Assembly: GCF_021245805.1 (NCBI RefSeq)
Contig: NZ_JAJJNF010000003.1
Coordinates: 62,001 to 126,000, forward strand
DNA from: Mangrovimonas futianensis
GTDB lineage: Bacteria; Bacteroidota; Bacteroidia; Flavobacteriales; Flavobacteriaceae
Length of the DNA stretch: 64,000 bases
Direction: 5' to 3'
Under the pieces are notes generated by a model. The model did no database searches. It saw only the letters and a program-made list of their open reading frames with translations, and was not told the DNA's origin. The first letter of the stretch is position 1; every line of letters begins with the position of its first letter. The position numbers and the translations under genes are program-made. Below, piece after piece: positions 25,822 through 35,084 of the stretch.

Positions 25822-27902
25822 TCTAGGTGCTGGGGTTTTGATTTAGGGAGTTCCACATAGAAGGTAGTTCCTACATTCAAATCACTCTCAACCCAAATCT
25901 GTCCATGGTTTAGCTCGACTAATTCTTTACAAATGGTCAAACCAAGACCAGTTCCTTTTTCATTGTTGGTTCCCGTTGTTGTGAAGGAAGTATTTTTAAA
26001 GAGTTTGTCAATATTCTCTTGGGAAATACCAACGCCTGTGTCAGAAATGCTAATAATCGCTTTCCCTCCACTAATATGATTTGAAACGGTGATGGTGTCT
26101 CCTGGGCGGCTAAATTTAATAGCATTAGTCATTAAATTTTGGATAATGATTTCCACCATGCTCTTGTCGGCATAGATAAAGTCCTTCAGGGTTTTATCTC
26201 TCAGTTTAATGGATTTATTCAGAAGTTTTTGCTCCAATAACTGTACTTTTTCCTCAAACACCTCCTGAACATCAAACAAGGTAGGTTTGGCCTCCAAAGA
26301 TTGCATTTGTGATTTGGACCAATTCAATAGATTGAAAAGTAGAAGGGAGGCATTGTTTGCGTTTTCACTAAGTTCAGGAATTAGGTTGTTGAATTCTTCC
26401 TTGGTCAAAGAACCATCCCTAAGTAAATCAATAAACCCTTTGATGGATGTCAAAGAGTCTTTAAGGTCATGGGAAACAATAGAAAACAACTTGTCCTTTA
26501 CTTTATTTATTTCTTCTAGGTGTTGCGCCTGTTCTGAGAGCGCTTCCTTTTGAAGTTCAATTTTTTTGTTTTTCTCCTCCAGCTCTCGCATGTATTTAAT
26601 GCGATTGTTTCGTTTCATGTAAATGAGTACCAAAAATGTAGAGACTACCAAAAGTGCTCCTATCAAGGCATAGAATATAAGCTTTAATCTATTCAGTTCT
26701 TTTTGACTGTCCAGAACTTGTTGCTCAGTAACCAAATCTGTTTCAGGGGTAGGCTCCTTTGTTTTAGTAGTTAAGTCTGGAGTGAATAATACATTGCTAG
26801 TATATGACCTCTCAAAATTAGGACGGTTTTCATCTTCTATTTCGCTTTTGAGATCGTAATATTTTCTCTGCCAAACAAAAGCACGGTCGTATTTCTTTTT
26901 GGTCGAATCTAATGCCTTTAAAAGTTTGTAATTTTTTAATTGCTCACTTTTATTGTCAACTTGTTCAGCAATGCTTAAAGCTTCCATTAATTGATCTTCA
27001 GCATACTTCAAATAACTTCTTTGCAAGTTAAGGTCACCTAAGGCATTTAAAGAGATAAGGAGACCGTTTTCATTCTTTGTGCGTCTGTTCAGTTTTAATC
27101 CTTCAACCAAATAATCTGCCGATTTCTCATAGTCCTTAAAAAGTAAATATTCTCCACCAAGTTTGGGAAGAATTTCACCTCTTACAGAATCATTGGAAGT
27201 CGTAACTACCAAAGCTTTTTCGTAATAGTCTATAGCTTTACGGTTTTCACGTTTTTGAGAATACAATTCAGCTAATCGCTGCAAGGTGTTGATGGAACCT
27301 TGTTTGTTAAGTTGTTTTTCAAGCTCCAAAGTTTTCTCATAAAACTCAATGGCCTTTTCATAGTTGTGAATACTGTGGTAGGCATTTGCCAAATTATTAT
27401 AGGCACACAGCAGGTCTTTTGTGAGTCCTCGTTTTTCAAAAATATCAATGGCTGAAAGTGAAAATTCCAACCCTTTTTCATAATTGCCTCTTTCTATCTC
27501 AATCAAACCGATACGGTTGTTCACCTTAGCTAAACTTAAAGTATCCTGTAGTTTGGAATAAAGTTCTTTTGATTTTAGGTAGTTATTGACAGCATTGATA
27601 TAGTCTCCTTTTTCGGCATATATGAGAGCTTTGAAATAAGTGATTTCAGCAATACCTACTTCAAAGTTTAAATCGTTTGATAGCTTCTCACTTTGGGAAA
27701 TATATTGTAGAGCCTTTGTATATTCTTGGGAATCGTATAGCGATTGAATTAGCCTTAAAGACGTTTTAACTTTTGCCGTATCTGGTTTTTGAAAAGCTAA
27801 CTGAATAGTAAGACTATCTTGTTCCCTTGTTTGTGAGAAACAAAAAGCACTTACCAATAAAAAGGCAATTAAAGAAGTTAACTTTTTCATTTTAACGGTC
27901 AC
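25818..27902 (-). CDS. TPR-containing sensor histidine kinase
   Basis: A 694-residue membrane kinase. A signal peptide is followed by an extracytoplasmic region of about seven tetratricopeptide repeats (about 40-340, units such as ALQYISQSEKLSNDLN and AIEFYEKTLELEKQLN). Then come one transmembrane helix (about 405-428), a coiled coil, a HisKA dimerisation domain with the phospho-accepting His478 (SIVSHDLKDSLTSI), and an HATPase_c domain with N, G1 and G2 boxes (NLMTNAIKFS, DTGVGIS, GTGLGL). No receiver or DNA-binding domain is fused and no response regulator is adjacent. ATG 27890 is an equally good start and fits the signal peptide better. Confidence 0.88.
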   Translation of the reverse strand: MTVKMKKLTSLIAFLLVSAFCFSQTREQDSLTIQLAFQKPDTAKVKTSLRLIQSLYDSQEYTKALQYISQSEKLSNDLNFEVGIAEITYFKALIYAEKGDYINAVNNYLKSKELYSKLQDTLSLAKVNNRIGLIEIERGNYEKGLEFSLSAIDIFEKRGLTKDLLCAYNNLANAYHSIHNYEKAIEFYEKTLELEKQLNKQGSINTLQRLAELYSQKRENRKAIDYYEKALVVTTSNDSVRGEILPKLGGEYLLFKDYEKSADYLVEGLKLNRRTKNENGLLISLNALGDLNLQRSYLKYAEDQLMEALSIAEQVDNKSEQLKNYKLLKALDSTKKKYDRAFVWQRKYYDLKSEIEDENRPNFERSYTSNVLFTPDLTTKTKEPTPETDLVTEQQVLDSQKELNRLKLIFYALIGALLVVSTFLVLIYMKRNNRIKYMRELEEKNKKIELQKEALSEQAQHLEEINKVKDKLFSIVSHDLKDSLTSIKGFIDLLRDGSLTKEEFNNLIPELSENANNASLLLFNLLNWSKSQMQSLEAKPTLFDVQEVFEEKVQLLEQKLLNKSIKLRDKTLKDFIYADKSMVEIIIQNLMTNAIKFSRPGDTITVSNHISGGKAIISISDTGVGISQENIDKLFKNTSFTTTGTNNEKGTGLGLTICKELVELNHGQIWVESDLNVGTTFYVELPKSKPQHLD

Positions 27903-28308
27903 CGCAACATGTTTAAGCTAAGTTAGCTTACTCTAATTACAAGTGTAAAGTCTTTAGTTAGTTTAAGAAAATTCATTTGGGGTCTAAATAGCATTGACAA
28001 ACAAATTTTGTAAAAAGGCTATTCTTTAACTAATTTATGCGTTTTATTGCCAAAAAATTAGACGAAAGGATGCCTTATTTTTTCGCCTGATTTTTGAACT
28101 TCGACAAAAGGCAAATATATAGGAATAACGGCACTTTTGTCGATGAAATGCACAATTTTAAAAATGGATATCGCTGATGCATTTCGTCGATTTTTTTCAT
28201 GAAATGGATTTGCTTTAGGTCATTTTTTAAACAGATAAATTCTTCTAAAGATTATCGAATTTCCCTACATAAAATTTTAAATTTGCACATTCATTTAAAG
28301 TTAAGACA
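27903..28308. other. Divergent intergenic region between the sensor kinase and argS
   Basis: About 400 bases without a convincing gene. It contains a perfect 8-1-8 palindrome at 27914-27930 near the kinase start. It also holds an inverted pair of the GCATTTCRTC motif forming a large hairpin with a T-run (28141-28197) and a -7-like TAAATTTG at 28278-28285, 24 bases before the argS ATG. A 17-codon open frame at 28037 has no supporting signal. Confidence 0.5.
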
Positions 28309-30090
28309 ATGAACCTTCAGGACACCCTCGCTCAACACGTTAAGGAAGCAGTAAAAAATATTTACGGCCAAGAATTGGAAACAGTCGAATTTCAAGCCAC
28401 CAGAAAGGAATTTGCTGGCGATATTACTGTTGTTGTATTTCCCATGCTTCGTGTTGTAAAAGGAAATCCGGTACAGATAGGAGAAGCCATTGGAGAACAC
28501 TTGGTGAAACATGTTGAGACCGTAAAGGGATACAATGTGGTCAAAGGGTTTTTGAATGTAGAAATTGATCCACAATTTTACTTGGACTTTTTTAATGGAA
28601 TGAAAGGACAAACCAATTACGGATTTGTTCCTGTTCAGGAAGGTGAAAAGTCCATGATGGTAGAGTATTCCTCTCCCAACACCAACAAACCCCTACATTT
28701 GGGACACATTAGAAATATTTTATTGGGTTATAGTGTTTCTGAGATACTTAAAGCTGCTGGTAAAAAGGTTTATAAGACACAAATCATTAACGACAGAGGG
28801 ATTCATATTTGTAAAAGTATGTTGGCTTGGAAACGCTTCGGAAATGGAGAAACTCCAGAGTCCTCAGAAATAAAGGGAGACAAATTGGTTGGGAATTACT
28901 ACGTTAAATTTGACCAAGAATACAAGAAGGAGATTTCAGAATTAATGGCTACCGGAAAAACCGAAGAAGAAGCTAAAGCTGAAGCACCTATTTTATTGGA
29001 AGCCCAGGAAATGCTCAGAAAATGGGAAGCAGGTGATCCAGAAGTAGTTACTTTATGGAAAACCATGAACGGATGGGTATATAAAGGGTTTGATGTGACT
29101 TATGAGAATCTAGGTGTCAATTTTGATTGTTTGTATTATGAAAGCGATACCTATTTGCTTGGAAAAGAAGTTGTCGCAATTGGACTGGAAAAAGGGGTCT
29201 TCTTCAAGAAGGAGGATGGTTCAGTATGGTGTGATTTGACCGATGAAGGCTTGGATGAAAAGTTGGTGTTGAGAGCAGACGGAACAGCCGTTTACATGAC
29301 TCAAGATATAGGTACGGCCATACAAAGAATCAAGGATTATCCAGATGTGGGTGGCTTGGTTTATACGGTTGGAAATGAACAGGATTACCACTTTAAAGTG
29401 CTGTTTTTGATTTTACAGAAATTGGGATATGATTGGGCACAACACTTGTACCATTTGAGTTATGGAATGGTCGATCTTCCTAGTGGGAAAATGAAAAGTA
29501 GAGAGGGAACCGTGGTAGATGCCGATGATTTGATTCAAGAAATGGCAGATACAGCCGAGGAGATTTCAGAAGAATTAGGTAAACTGGACGGTTATTCTGA
29601 AGGAGAGAAAAAAGACCTGTACCAAACCATTGGTTTGGGGGCTTTGAAATATTATATCTTAAAGGTTGATCCTAAAAAACGTATTCTTTTTGATCCTAAG
29701 GAATCTATCGATTTCCAAGGGAATACAGGGCCTTTTATTCAATATACCTATGCGAGAATTCAATCCATTCTTAGAAAAGCTGATGGTTTGGATTTAACAG
29801 CTGAAATTACAGACATCGAACTTCACGAAAAGGAACAGGAACTTCTGAAACAAATGCAACTGTTCCCAGAAGTGATTCAACAGGCTGCTGAAAATTTTAG
29901 TCCAGCGTTGATTGCTAATTACGTGTATGACTTGGTGAAGGAGTTCAATTCGTTTTATCAAAATGTATCTATTTTAGGCGCAGATGATGCCAACGAAAAA
30001 TTGTTTAGAGTGCAGTTGGCGCATTCGGTAGGACAGATTATTAAAAACGGTTTTAGTTTGCTTGGGATTCAGGTGCCTGATAGAATGTAG
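28309..30090 (+). CDS. argS: Arginyl-tRNA synthetase
   Basis: A 593-residue class I aminoacyl-tRNA synthetase. It has the ArgRS N-terminal tRNA-recognition domain (about 1-85) and the HIGH-type motif HLGH at 130-133 (SSPNTNKPLHLGHIRN). The KMSKS-equivalent is KMKS at 394-397 (SGKMKSREGTVV), and the C-terminal anticodon-binding DALR domain ends in GFSLLGIQVPDRM. It charges tRNA-Arg in the cytoplasm. Length and motifs are normal. Confidence 0.95.
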   Translation: MNLQDTLAQHVKEAVKNIYGQELETVEFQATRKEFAGDITVVVFPMLRVVKGNPVQIGEAIGEHLVKHVETVKGYNVVKGFLNVEIDPQFYLDFFNGMKGQTNYGFVPVQEGEKSMMVEYSSPNTNKPLHLGHIRNILLGYSVSEILKAAGKKVYKTQIINDRGIHICKSMLAWKRFGNGETPESSEIKGDKLVGNYYVKFDQEYKKEISELMATGKTEEEAKAEAPILLEAQEMLRKWEAGDPEVVTLWKTMNGWVYKGFDVTYENLGVNFDCLYYESDTYLLGKEVVAIGLEKGVFFKKEDGSVWCDLTDEGLDEKLVLRADGTAVYMTQDIGTAIQRIKDYPDVGGLVYTVGNEQDYHFKVLFLILQKLGYDWAQHLYHLSYGMVDLPSGKMKSREGTVVDADDLIQEMADTAEEISEELGKLDGYSEGEKKDLYQTIGLGALKYYILKVDPKKRILFDPKESIDFQGNTGPFIQYTYARIQSILRKADGLDLTAEITDIELHEKEQELLKQMQLFPEVIQQAAENFSPALIANYVYDLVKEFNSFYQNVSILGADDANEKLFRVQLAHSVGQIIKNGFSLLGIQVPDRM

Positions 30091-30135
30091 AAAGTAGGAG
30101 CCAAGAGAAAAGAACAAAGAAAATAGACTTTAGTT

Positions 30136-30663
30136 TTATTGGGTGAAGAGGGTGTCAAACCTCCCATTGGTTATAACATAAAGCTTATTGGTTTGTGTGT
30201 TTAATACATTAAAATTAAAGGTGCCTGAAACAATATGATTTTCAAAGTCAAATTTGGTAATTGTAAGTTCGCCTGAGTATTCACTATTGGTTTCATAATC
30301 CTCAAGTTCATTACAAAAAAAGATTCCAGCTCCTGCATTTCCCTCTGAAACGGAGGTCAATAAATATGTATTGTCCTCATTTAACTCCAAAGCGATACTC
30401 CCTAGGTATATATTACACGGTTCCATATCATCATTTTCTGCTGAAATAGAAAAATAGTATTCTCCATCTATTAACTGATAGAAGCAATTAAAATAAGTCC
30501 CGGTTTCTACAAAGGCCTCCCCATTAACAAGACAGCCAAAAGTACCTGCTCCTGTTTGTGTGGCGGGTGGTAGTTTGTTTATTTCTGGGGTGTTATCGTC
30601 ATCGTTGTTGCAACCTAGTAGAACAAAGAGAAAAGAACAAAGAAAAAGGACTTGGGATTTCAT
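30136..30663 (-). CDS. Lipoprotein of DUF6252 type, copy B
   Basis: A 175-residue predicted lipoprotein with lipobox LLGC (cysteine near 18). The stretch after it (NNDDDNTPEINKLPPATQTG, then GTFGCLVNGEAFVETGTYFNC) is almost identical to the gene immediately upstream, while the middle diverges and the last nine residues (GRFDTLFTQ) match again. The TFGCLVNGE motif is what I associate with DUF6252. Function is unknown. Its start lies 11 bases after the stop of the upstream copy, so the two are cotranscribed. Confidence 0.75.
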   Translation of the reverse strand: MKSQVLFLCSFLFVLLGCNNDDDNTPEINKLPPATQTGAGTFGCLVNGEAFVETGTYFNCFYQLIDGEYYFSISAENDDMEPCNIYLGSIALELNEDNTYLLTSVSEGNAGAGIFFCNELEDYETNSEYSGELTITKFDFENHIVSGTFNFNVLNTQTNKLYVITNGRFDTLFTQ

Positions 30664-30674
30664 GGGGTTAAGTT

Positions 30675-31214
30675 TTATTGGGTAAAGAGGGTGTCAAAAC
30701 GGCCTTCTCTAATCTTTATAATTTCACCAGTGGTTGGGTGTTCTATATCAAATTCAAAAGTGCCTGAAACGATATGGTTTGTAAAATCTAATTTGGTTAT
30801 TTCTAAATAGCCATAATCTGTTTCGCAAGTGAAATAATCTCCCATTATGTTTGTAAATGAAACTTCACCATAATGCGAATGAGGTATTTCAAAACAACCT
30901 AATTCATAAGAATAGTTACTATCAATTTCGGCTGCGTTAGATCCTAATATAATTTGTCTAATGATATTGTGAGAATCATTCTCAGCTCCTAAGGCAAAAT
31001 AATACTCGCCATCAACATTTTGATAATAACAATTAAAATAAGTCCCTGTTTCTACAAATGCTTCCCCATTAACAAGACAACCAAAAGTGCCTGCTCCCGT
31101 TTGTGTGGCGGGTGGTAGTTTGTTTATTTCTGGGGTGTTGTCGTCATCGTTTTTGCAGCCTCCTAAGCTTAAGAGTGAGAACAAAAGCAATAAAACATAG
31201 TAGGTCTTTCTCAT
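30675..31214 (-). CDS. Lipoprotein of DUF6252 type, copy A
   Basis: A 179-residue predicted lipoprotein with lipobox LGGC (cysteine near 20), first gene of the tandem pair. Residues from about 21 to 63 are nearly identical to copy B at protein and DNA level. The centre (DSHNIIRQIILGSN onward) is different, and the C-terminal GRFDTLFTQ is shared. This pattern suggests tandem duplication with later divergence, or gene conversion of the ends. No catalytic motif is visible and cell-envelope localisation is inferred from the lipobox. Confidence 0.75.
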   Translation of the reverse strand: MRKTYYVLLLLFSLLSLGGCKNDDDNTPEINKLPPATQTGAGTFGCLVNGEAFVETGTYFNCYYQNVDGEYYFALGAENDSHNIIRQIILGSNAAEIDSNYSYELGCFEIPHSHYGEVSFTNIMGDYFTCETDYGYLEITKLDFTNHIVSGTFEFDIEHPTTGEIIKIREGRFDTLFTQ

Positions 31215-31388
31215 GCTTTTTTGCCTAAATATAAAAAAGTCTTTTGATTTTTATCACATAAAAACCGTCCTGGAGGTTATTAAATGGTTAACAACACCAA
31301 AATTACGTAGAACTACGTAGGTTTGTTTTAGTGAATACATCACTGTAGACTCTAAGCGTCAGAAGTTTCTATTTAAAAAATAGTTTAT

Positions 31389-31487
31389 GTCAACCTGAAC
31401 TTGTTTCAGGTTCTTATAAAAACAGATAACTCAAGAGTTTAGATTCTGAAACAAGCCTGCCTGTGGGCAGACACGTTCAGAATGGCA
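31389..31487. repeat. Intergenic palindromic repeat with a nested hairpin
   Basis: The left arm at 31389-31409 (GTCAACCTGAACTTGTTTCAG) is complementary to CTGAAACAAG (31446-31455) plus GTTCAGAATGGCA (31475-31487) with a few mismatches. The right arm is interrupted by 19 bases (31456-31474) that form their own CTGCC/GGCAG hairpin. It looks like a dispersed intergenic element and not a gene part. Confidence 0.5.
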
Positions 31488-31519
31488 GTTTCATATTTTT
31501 ATACTGCTAGCTTGAGATC

Positions 31520-31666
31520 TTATTTCTTGTTTTGTTGATCTTTGATGGTTTTTTTGTCAATATCAAAATCGTTGGTATCGATATTCCTATTCCCAGTTGG
31601 GTTGGTAGGATTAGTTTGCTCTTTTTTACGTTTAAACTTTCTTTTGTCTTCTGTAATACTCATCAT
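31520..31666 (-). CDS. Small basic hypothetical protein
   Basis: A 48-codon open frame (47 if the second ATG is used), with stop at 31520-31522, in the gap between trpA and the DUF6252 pair. The product is lysine- and asparagine-rich and hydrophilic: SITEDKRKFKRKKEQ, then NPTNPTGNRNIDTNDFDID. It has no signal peptide or membrane helix. The length, low-complexity composition and lack of a clear promoter make it uncertain, although codon use looks coding and nothing else fills this stretch. Confidence 0.45.
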   Translation of the reverse strand: MMSITEDKRKFKRKKEQTNPTNPTGNRNIDTNDFDIDKKTIKDQQNKK

Positions 31667-31734
31667 TTTTGTTTTTTGGGTTCACATAGAAGATAAGAAA
31701 TAGAAACTCTAATTTTATTAAAACTATTATAAAA

Positions 31735-32502
31735 TCAGTCAATGATCTTGTTTACAAACTCAGAAATGTTTTGTGTTCCTTTTTCAGTTACATACTTTAT
31801 AAACGCACTTCCTATGATGGCGCCTTTAGCAAATTGGGTCGCGGTTTGAAAGGTTTCTTTATTGTTGATCCCAAAACCAATAATTTGTGGATTGTTGAGG
31901 TTCATATCTGCAATCCGTTTAAAATAGGCTTGTTGCTCCTTTCCAAATCCAGATTGCGAACCCGTTGTACTCGCCGAACTAACCATGTAGATAAATCCGT
32001 TGGAAATGGAATCGATATACCTGATGCGTTCCTCTGAGGTTTGTGGTGTAATCAAGAATATGTTGGTCAGTCCATGAGCTTCAAAAATAGATTGGTATTG
32101 TTTGTGGTAAACATCCACAGGCAAATCTGGGATGATGAGTCCGTCAATACCCATTTCCGAACACTTTTGGCAGAATTTTTCAATGCCGTACTGTAACATC
32201 GGGTTAAAATACCCCATTACAATCAGCGGAATGGAAACTGATTTTCTGATGTCCTTGAGTTGTTCAAAAAGAACCTCGGTAGTCATGCCATTTTTTAACG
32301 CTTGGGTAGAACTTTCCTGAATGGTAGGGCCGTCTGCCAAAGGATCACTAAACGGTAATCCGATTTCAATGAAATCTACACCAGCCTGTTCCAAATCTTT
32401 TATGATATTGACGGTATCATTCAAATGGGGGTAACCTGCCGTAAAGTAAATGGAAAGGAGTTTTTTATCTTCCAGTAATTTGTTTTGAATTCGGTTTGCC
32501 AT
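31735..32502 (-). CDS. trpA: Tryptophan synthase alpha subunit
   Basis: A 255-residue TIM-barrel subunit that cleaves indole-3-glycerol phosphate to indole and glyceraldehyde 3-phosphate. The catalytic glutamate lies in FIEIGLPFSDPLADGP and the aspartate in GLIIPDLP. The phosphate loop IGFGINNKE is present. It is the last gene of the trp operon and starts one base after trpB ends, consistent with the alpha-beta complex being made at equal stoichiometry. Confidence 0.95.
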   Translation of the reverse strand: MANRIQNKLLEDKKLLSIYFTAGYPHLNDTVNIIKDLEQAGVDFIEIGLPFSDPLADGPTIQESSTQALKNGMTTEVLFEQLKDIRKSVSIPLIVMGYFNPMLQYGIEKFCQKCSEMGIDGLIIPDLPVDVYHKQYQSIFEAHGLTNIFLITPQTSEERIRYIDSISNGFIYMVSSASTTGSQSGFGKEQQAYFKRIADMNLNNPQIIGFGINNKETFQTATQFAKGAIIGSAFIKYVTEKGTQNISEFVNKIID

Positions 32503-32503
32503 C

Positions 32504-33685
32504 TTATAAATTAAAATAGTTGATATACGTTTCTAAGTCTTTGTCACCGCGTCCCGAGAGACATAATACCACAATGTCGTCGGGATTAAACGTCTTTTTG
32601 TTTAAGGCCGCCAAAGCATGCGCACTTTCTATAGCGGGAATGATGCCTTCCAATTGACACAATTCCATACCAGCTTTCATGGCTTCTTCATCAGTAATTG
32701 AGATGAACTTGGCACGTCCTGATTGGTGCAAATGAGCATGTAACGGACCCACCCCAGGATAATCCAATCCTGCGGAAATGGAGTAGGGCTCGGTTATTTG
32801 TCCGTCAGGGGTTTGCATCAATAGGGTCTTACTGCCATGAATAATCCCTTCGTGACCCAATACCGACGTAGCAGCACTTTCACCTGAATCAATACCATGG
32901 CCAGCGGCTTCAACAGCAATCAGTTTGACATCGACATCCTCTAAATAATGATAATAAGCGCCAGCTGCATTACTACCGCCACCTACACAAGCCATGACAT
33001 AATTGGGGCTTTCTCTGCCTTCCTTTTCTAATAACTGCTTTTTGGTTTCTTCAGAAATGATGCTTTGAAATCGAGCGACCATATCGGGATACGGATGGGG
33101 GCCCACCACACTGCCAATGATGTAATGGGTGTCCACCGGATTGTTAATCCAGTCCCTAATGGCTTCATTGGTAGCGTCTTTAAGCGTTTTACTTCCCGAA
33201 GTAGCCGGAATCACGGTCGCTCCCAACATCTTCATTCTGGCTACATTGGGTGCTTGTCTGGCAATATCAATTTCGCCCATATAAACCACACACTCAATAC
33301 CCATTAGGGCACAAACTGTGGCAGTAGCCACTCCATGCTGTCCGGCACCTGTTTCGGCAATGATCCGTTTTTTACCCAATCTTTTGGCAACCAATATTTG
33401 TCCAATTGTATTATTGATTTTATGGGCACCTGTGTGATTGAGATCTTCACGTTTTAGATATATTTTGGTACCGTAATGTTCTGAAAGACGTTTGGCAAAG
33501 TATAATGGAGAGGGTCGACCAACATAATCCCTCAATAGCTGATGGAATTCTTCTTGAAACGAAGGGTCTTCCATGATTTGGATATAGTTTTGTTTTAACT
33601 CTTCCACATTCGGATAGAGCATTTCGGGAATGTAGGCGCCGCCAAAAATTCCATAATATCCGTCTTTATCGATGTGATAGCTCAT
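32504..33685 (-). CDS. trpB: Tryptophan synthase beta subunit
   Basis: A 393-residue PLP enzyme that condenses indole with serine. The PLP lysine is in HTGAHKINNT and the phosphate-binding glycine loop is CVGGGSNAAG. The N-terminal GIFGGAYIPEML is typical of TrpB1, the TrpA-dependent form. Its start overlaps the trpF stop by four bases, so translational coupling is likely. Confidence 0.96.
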   Translation of the reverse strand: MSYHIDKDGYYGIFGGAYIPEMLYPNVEELKQNYIQIMEDPSFQEEFHQLLRDYVGRPSPLYFAKRLSEHYGTKIYLKREDLNHTGAHKINNTIGQILVAKRLGKKRIIAETGAGQHGVATATVCALMGIECVVYMGEIDIARQAPNVARMKMLGATVIPATSGSKTLKDATNEAIRDWINNPVDTHYIIGSVVGPHPYPDMVARFQSIISEETKKQLLEKEGRESPNYVMACVGGGSNAAGAYYHYLEDVDVKLIAVEAAGHGIDSGESAATSVLGHEGIIHGSKTLLMQTPDGQITEPYSISAGLDYPGVGPLHAHLHQSGRAKFISITDEEAMKAGMELCQLEGIIPAIESAHALAALNKKTFNPDDIVVLCLSGRGDKDLETYINYFNL

Positions 33686-34302
33686 AATTCAGATTTAAAT
33701 TCTTTAAGTTTTTGAACGTTTTTTAGTCCGGGCTCGATTTCAAATTGACTGTTGATGTCAACTGCCAAACAGTGTTTGGATAGGGGCGACTTTAAGAAGG
33801 TTTTCAACTGAGGTACTTCATCCAAGCCAATGCCACCACTTAATATGAATGGCTTTTCGGAAGGATATCCTTCCAAAGCGTTCCAATCAAAGGTATAGCC
33901 GTTTCCCCCTGGGAGTATTCCTTTAGTGTCAAAAAGGAAGGCATCAACATATGTTTCATAGGGTTGCAATTTTTTAAAATCAAAATGATTAGAAATAGAG
34001 AACACTTTAATGATTTCCAATTGTGGAAATTGATGCTTCAACGCATTACAAAGGTCAGGGGATTCATCCCCGTGCAGTTGGACCGCCTGTAATTGATATG
34101 TGTTTATCTTGGTAATGATTTCGTCCATAGAGGCATTTACAAAGACGCCTACTTTTTTGATGCTTTCCGATATCTCAGGGATGTCACCATCAAAATAACG
34201 GGCAGATTGATCATAAAAAATAAAGCCAATATAGTCAGGTTGCAATTGACTAACTGCCTTAATGTTTTCCCCATATTTCATGCCGCACACCTTCAATTTC
34301 AT
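33682..34302 (-). CDS. trpF: Phosphoribosylanthranilate isomerase
   Basis: A 206-residue TIM-barrel enzyme that performs the Amadori rearrangement of phosphoribosylanthranilate. The catalytic cysteine is in the N-terminal KVCGMKYGENI and the catalytic aspartate in AFLFDTKG. VQLHGDE and LSGGI, the family substrate and phosphate loops, are present. It overlaps trpC and trpB by four bases on each side. Confidence 0.94.
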   Translation of the reverse strand: MKLKVCGMKYGENIKAVSQLQPDYIGFIFYDQSARYFDGDIPEISESIKKVGVFVNASMDEIITKINTYQLQAVQLHGDESPDLCNALKHQFPQLEIIKVFSISNHFDFKKLQPYETYVDAFLFDTKGILPGGNGYTFDWNALEGYPSEKPFILSGGIGLDEVPQLKTFLKSPLSKHCLAVDINSQFEIEPGLKNVQKLKEFKSEL

Positions 34303-35084
34303 GACTCAAGTTGTTTAATGAATTCCTGAGCACTTTCACCTGGTCCATCTGTTTTCATGAAATTCTCGCCTATCAAAAATCCCTTATATCCAAAAGGCTG
34401 CAATGCCTTGATAGCCTCAACCGAACTGATACCGCTTTCAGACACTTTAACAAAATCATTTGGAATTTGCGATGCCAAATCTTTACTGATCTCCAAACTT
34501 ACCTCAAAGGTTTTAAGGTTGCGATTATTAACGCCAATCATATCCAAACTTGGCATGATGGATTTTTCCAATTCAGTTAAATTGTGAACTTCCAAAAGGA
34601 CTTCTAGGTTTAGGGATTTGGCCAGTTCTGAAAACTTCTTGATTTCTTGTTGTGTTAAAACAGCAGCAATAAGTAGAATCACATCCGCACCATAAGCTTT
34701 AGCCTCGATGATTTGGTACTCATCGATGATGAATTCTTTCCGAAGTAAAGGCAGTTGGCATGACGCTCTAGCAAGTAGCAAATCATCTAAAGAACCTCCA
34801 AAATATTTTCCATCCGTTAAAACAGACATCCCACAAGCGCCAGCTTTTTCATATCCCTTGGCTACGGCTTCAACGTCTAAGTTTTGGTTTATAACTGCTT
34901 TTGAAGGTGAACGTCTTTTGTGTTCAGCAATAATACCTGAAGCACTTTTTTTTAGGGCAGAACACAAAGAATAAGTGGGCTTTGAAAATAAAATCGATGA
35001 TTCCAATTGGGATATAGGAATCAAACCTTTTTTAAGACTAACCTCTTGGCGTTTATCGTTTATGATTTGGTCTAAAATGGTCAT
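34299..35084 (-). CDS. trpC: Indole-3-glycerol phosphate synthase
   Basis: A 261-residue TIM-barrel enzyme that closes the indole ring. Visible landmarks are the N-terminal ILDQIINDKRQEVSLKK, GIIAEHKRRSPSK with the catalytic lysine, LLRKEFIIDEYQI, GVNNRNLKTFEV and VSESGIS. It is a separate gene and not fused to trpF as in enterobacteria. It overlaps trpD by four bases. Confidence 0.95.
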   Translation of the reverse strand: MTILDQIINDKRQEVSLKKGLIPISQLESSILFSKPTYSLCSALKKSASGIIAEHKRRSPSKAVINQNLDVEAVAKGYEKAGACGMSVLTDGKYFGGSLDDLLLARASCQLPLLRKEFIIDEYQIIEAKAYGADVILLIAAVLTQQEIKKFSELAKSLNLEVLLEVHNLTELEKSIMPSLDMIGVNNRNLKTFEVSLEISKDLASQIPNDFVKVSESGISSVEAIKALQPFGYKGFLIGENFMKTDGPGESAQEFIKQLES

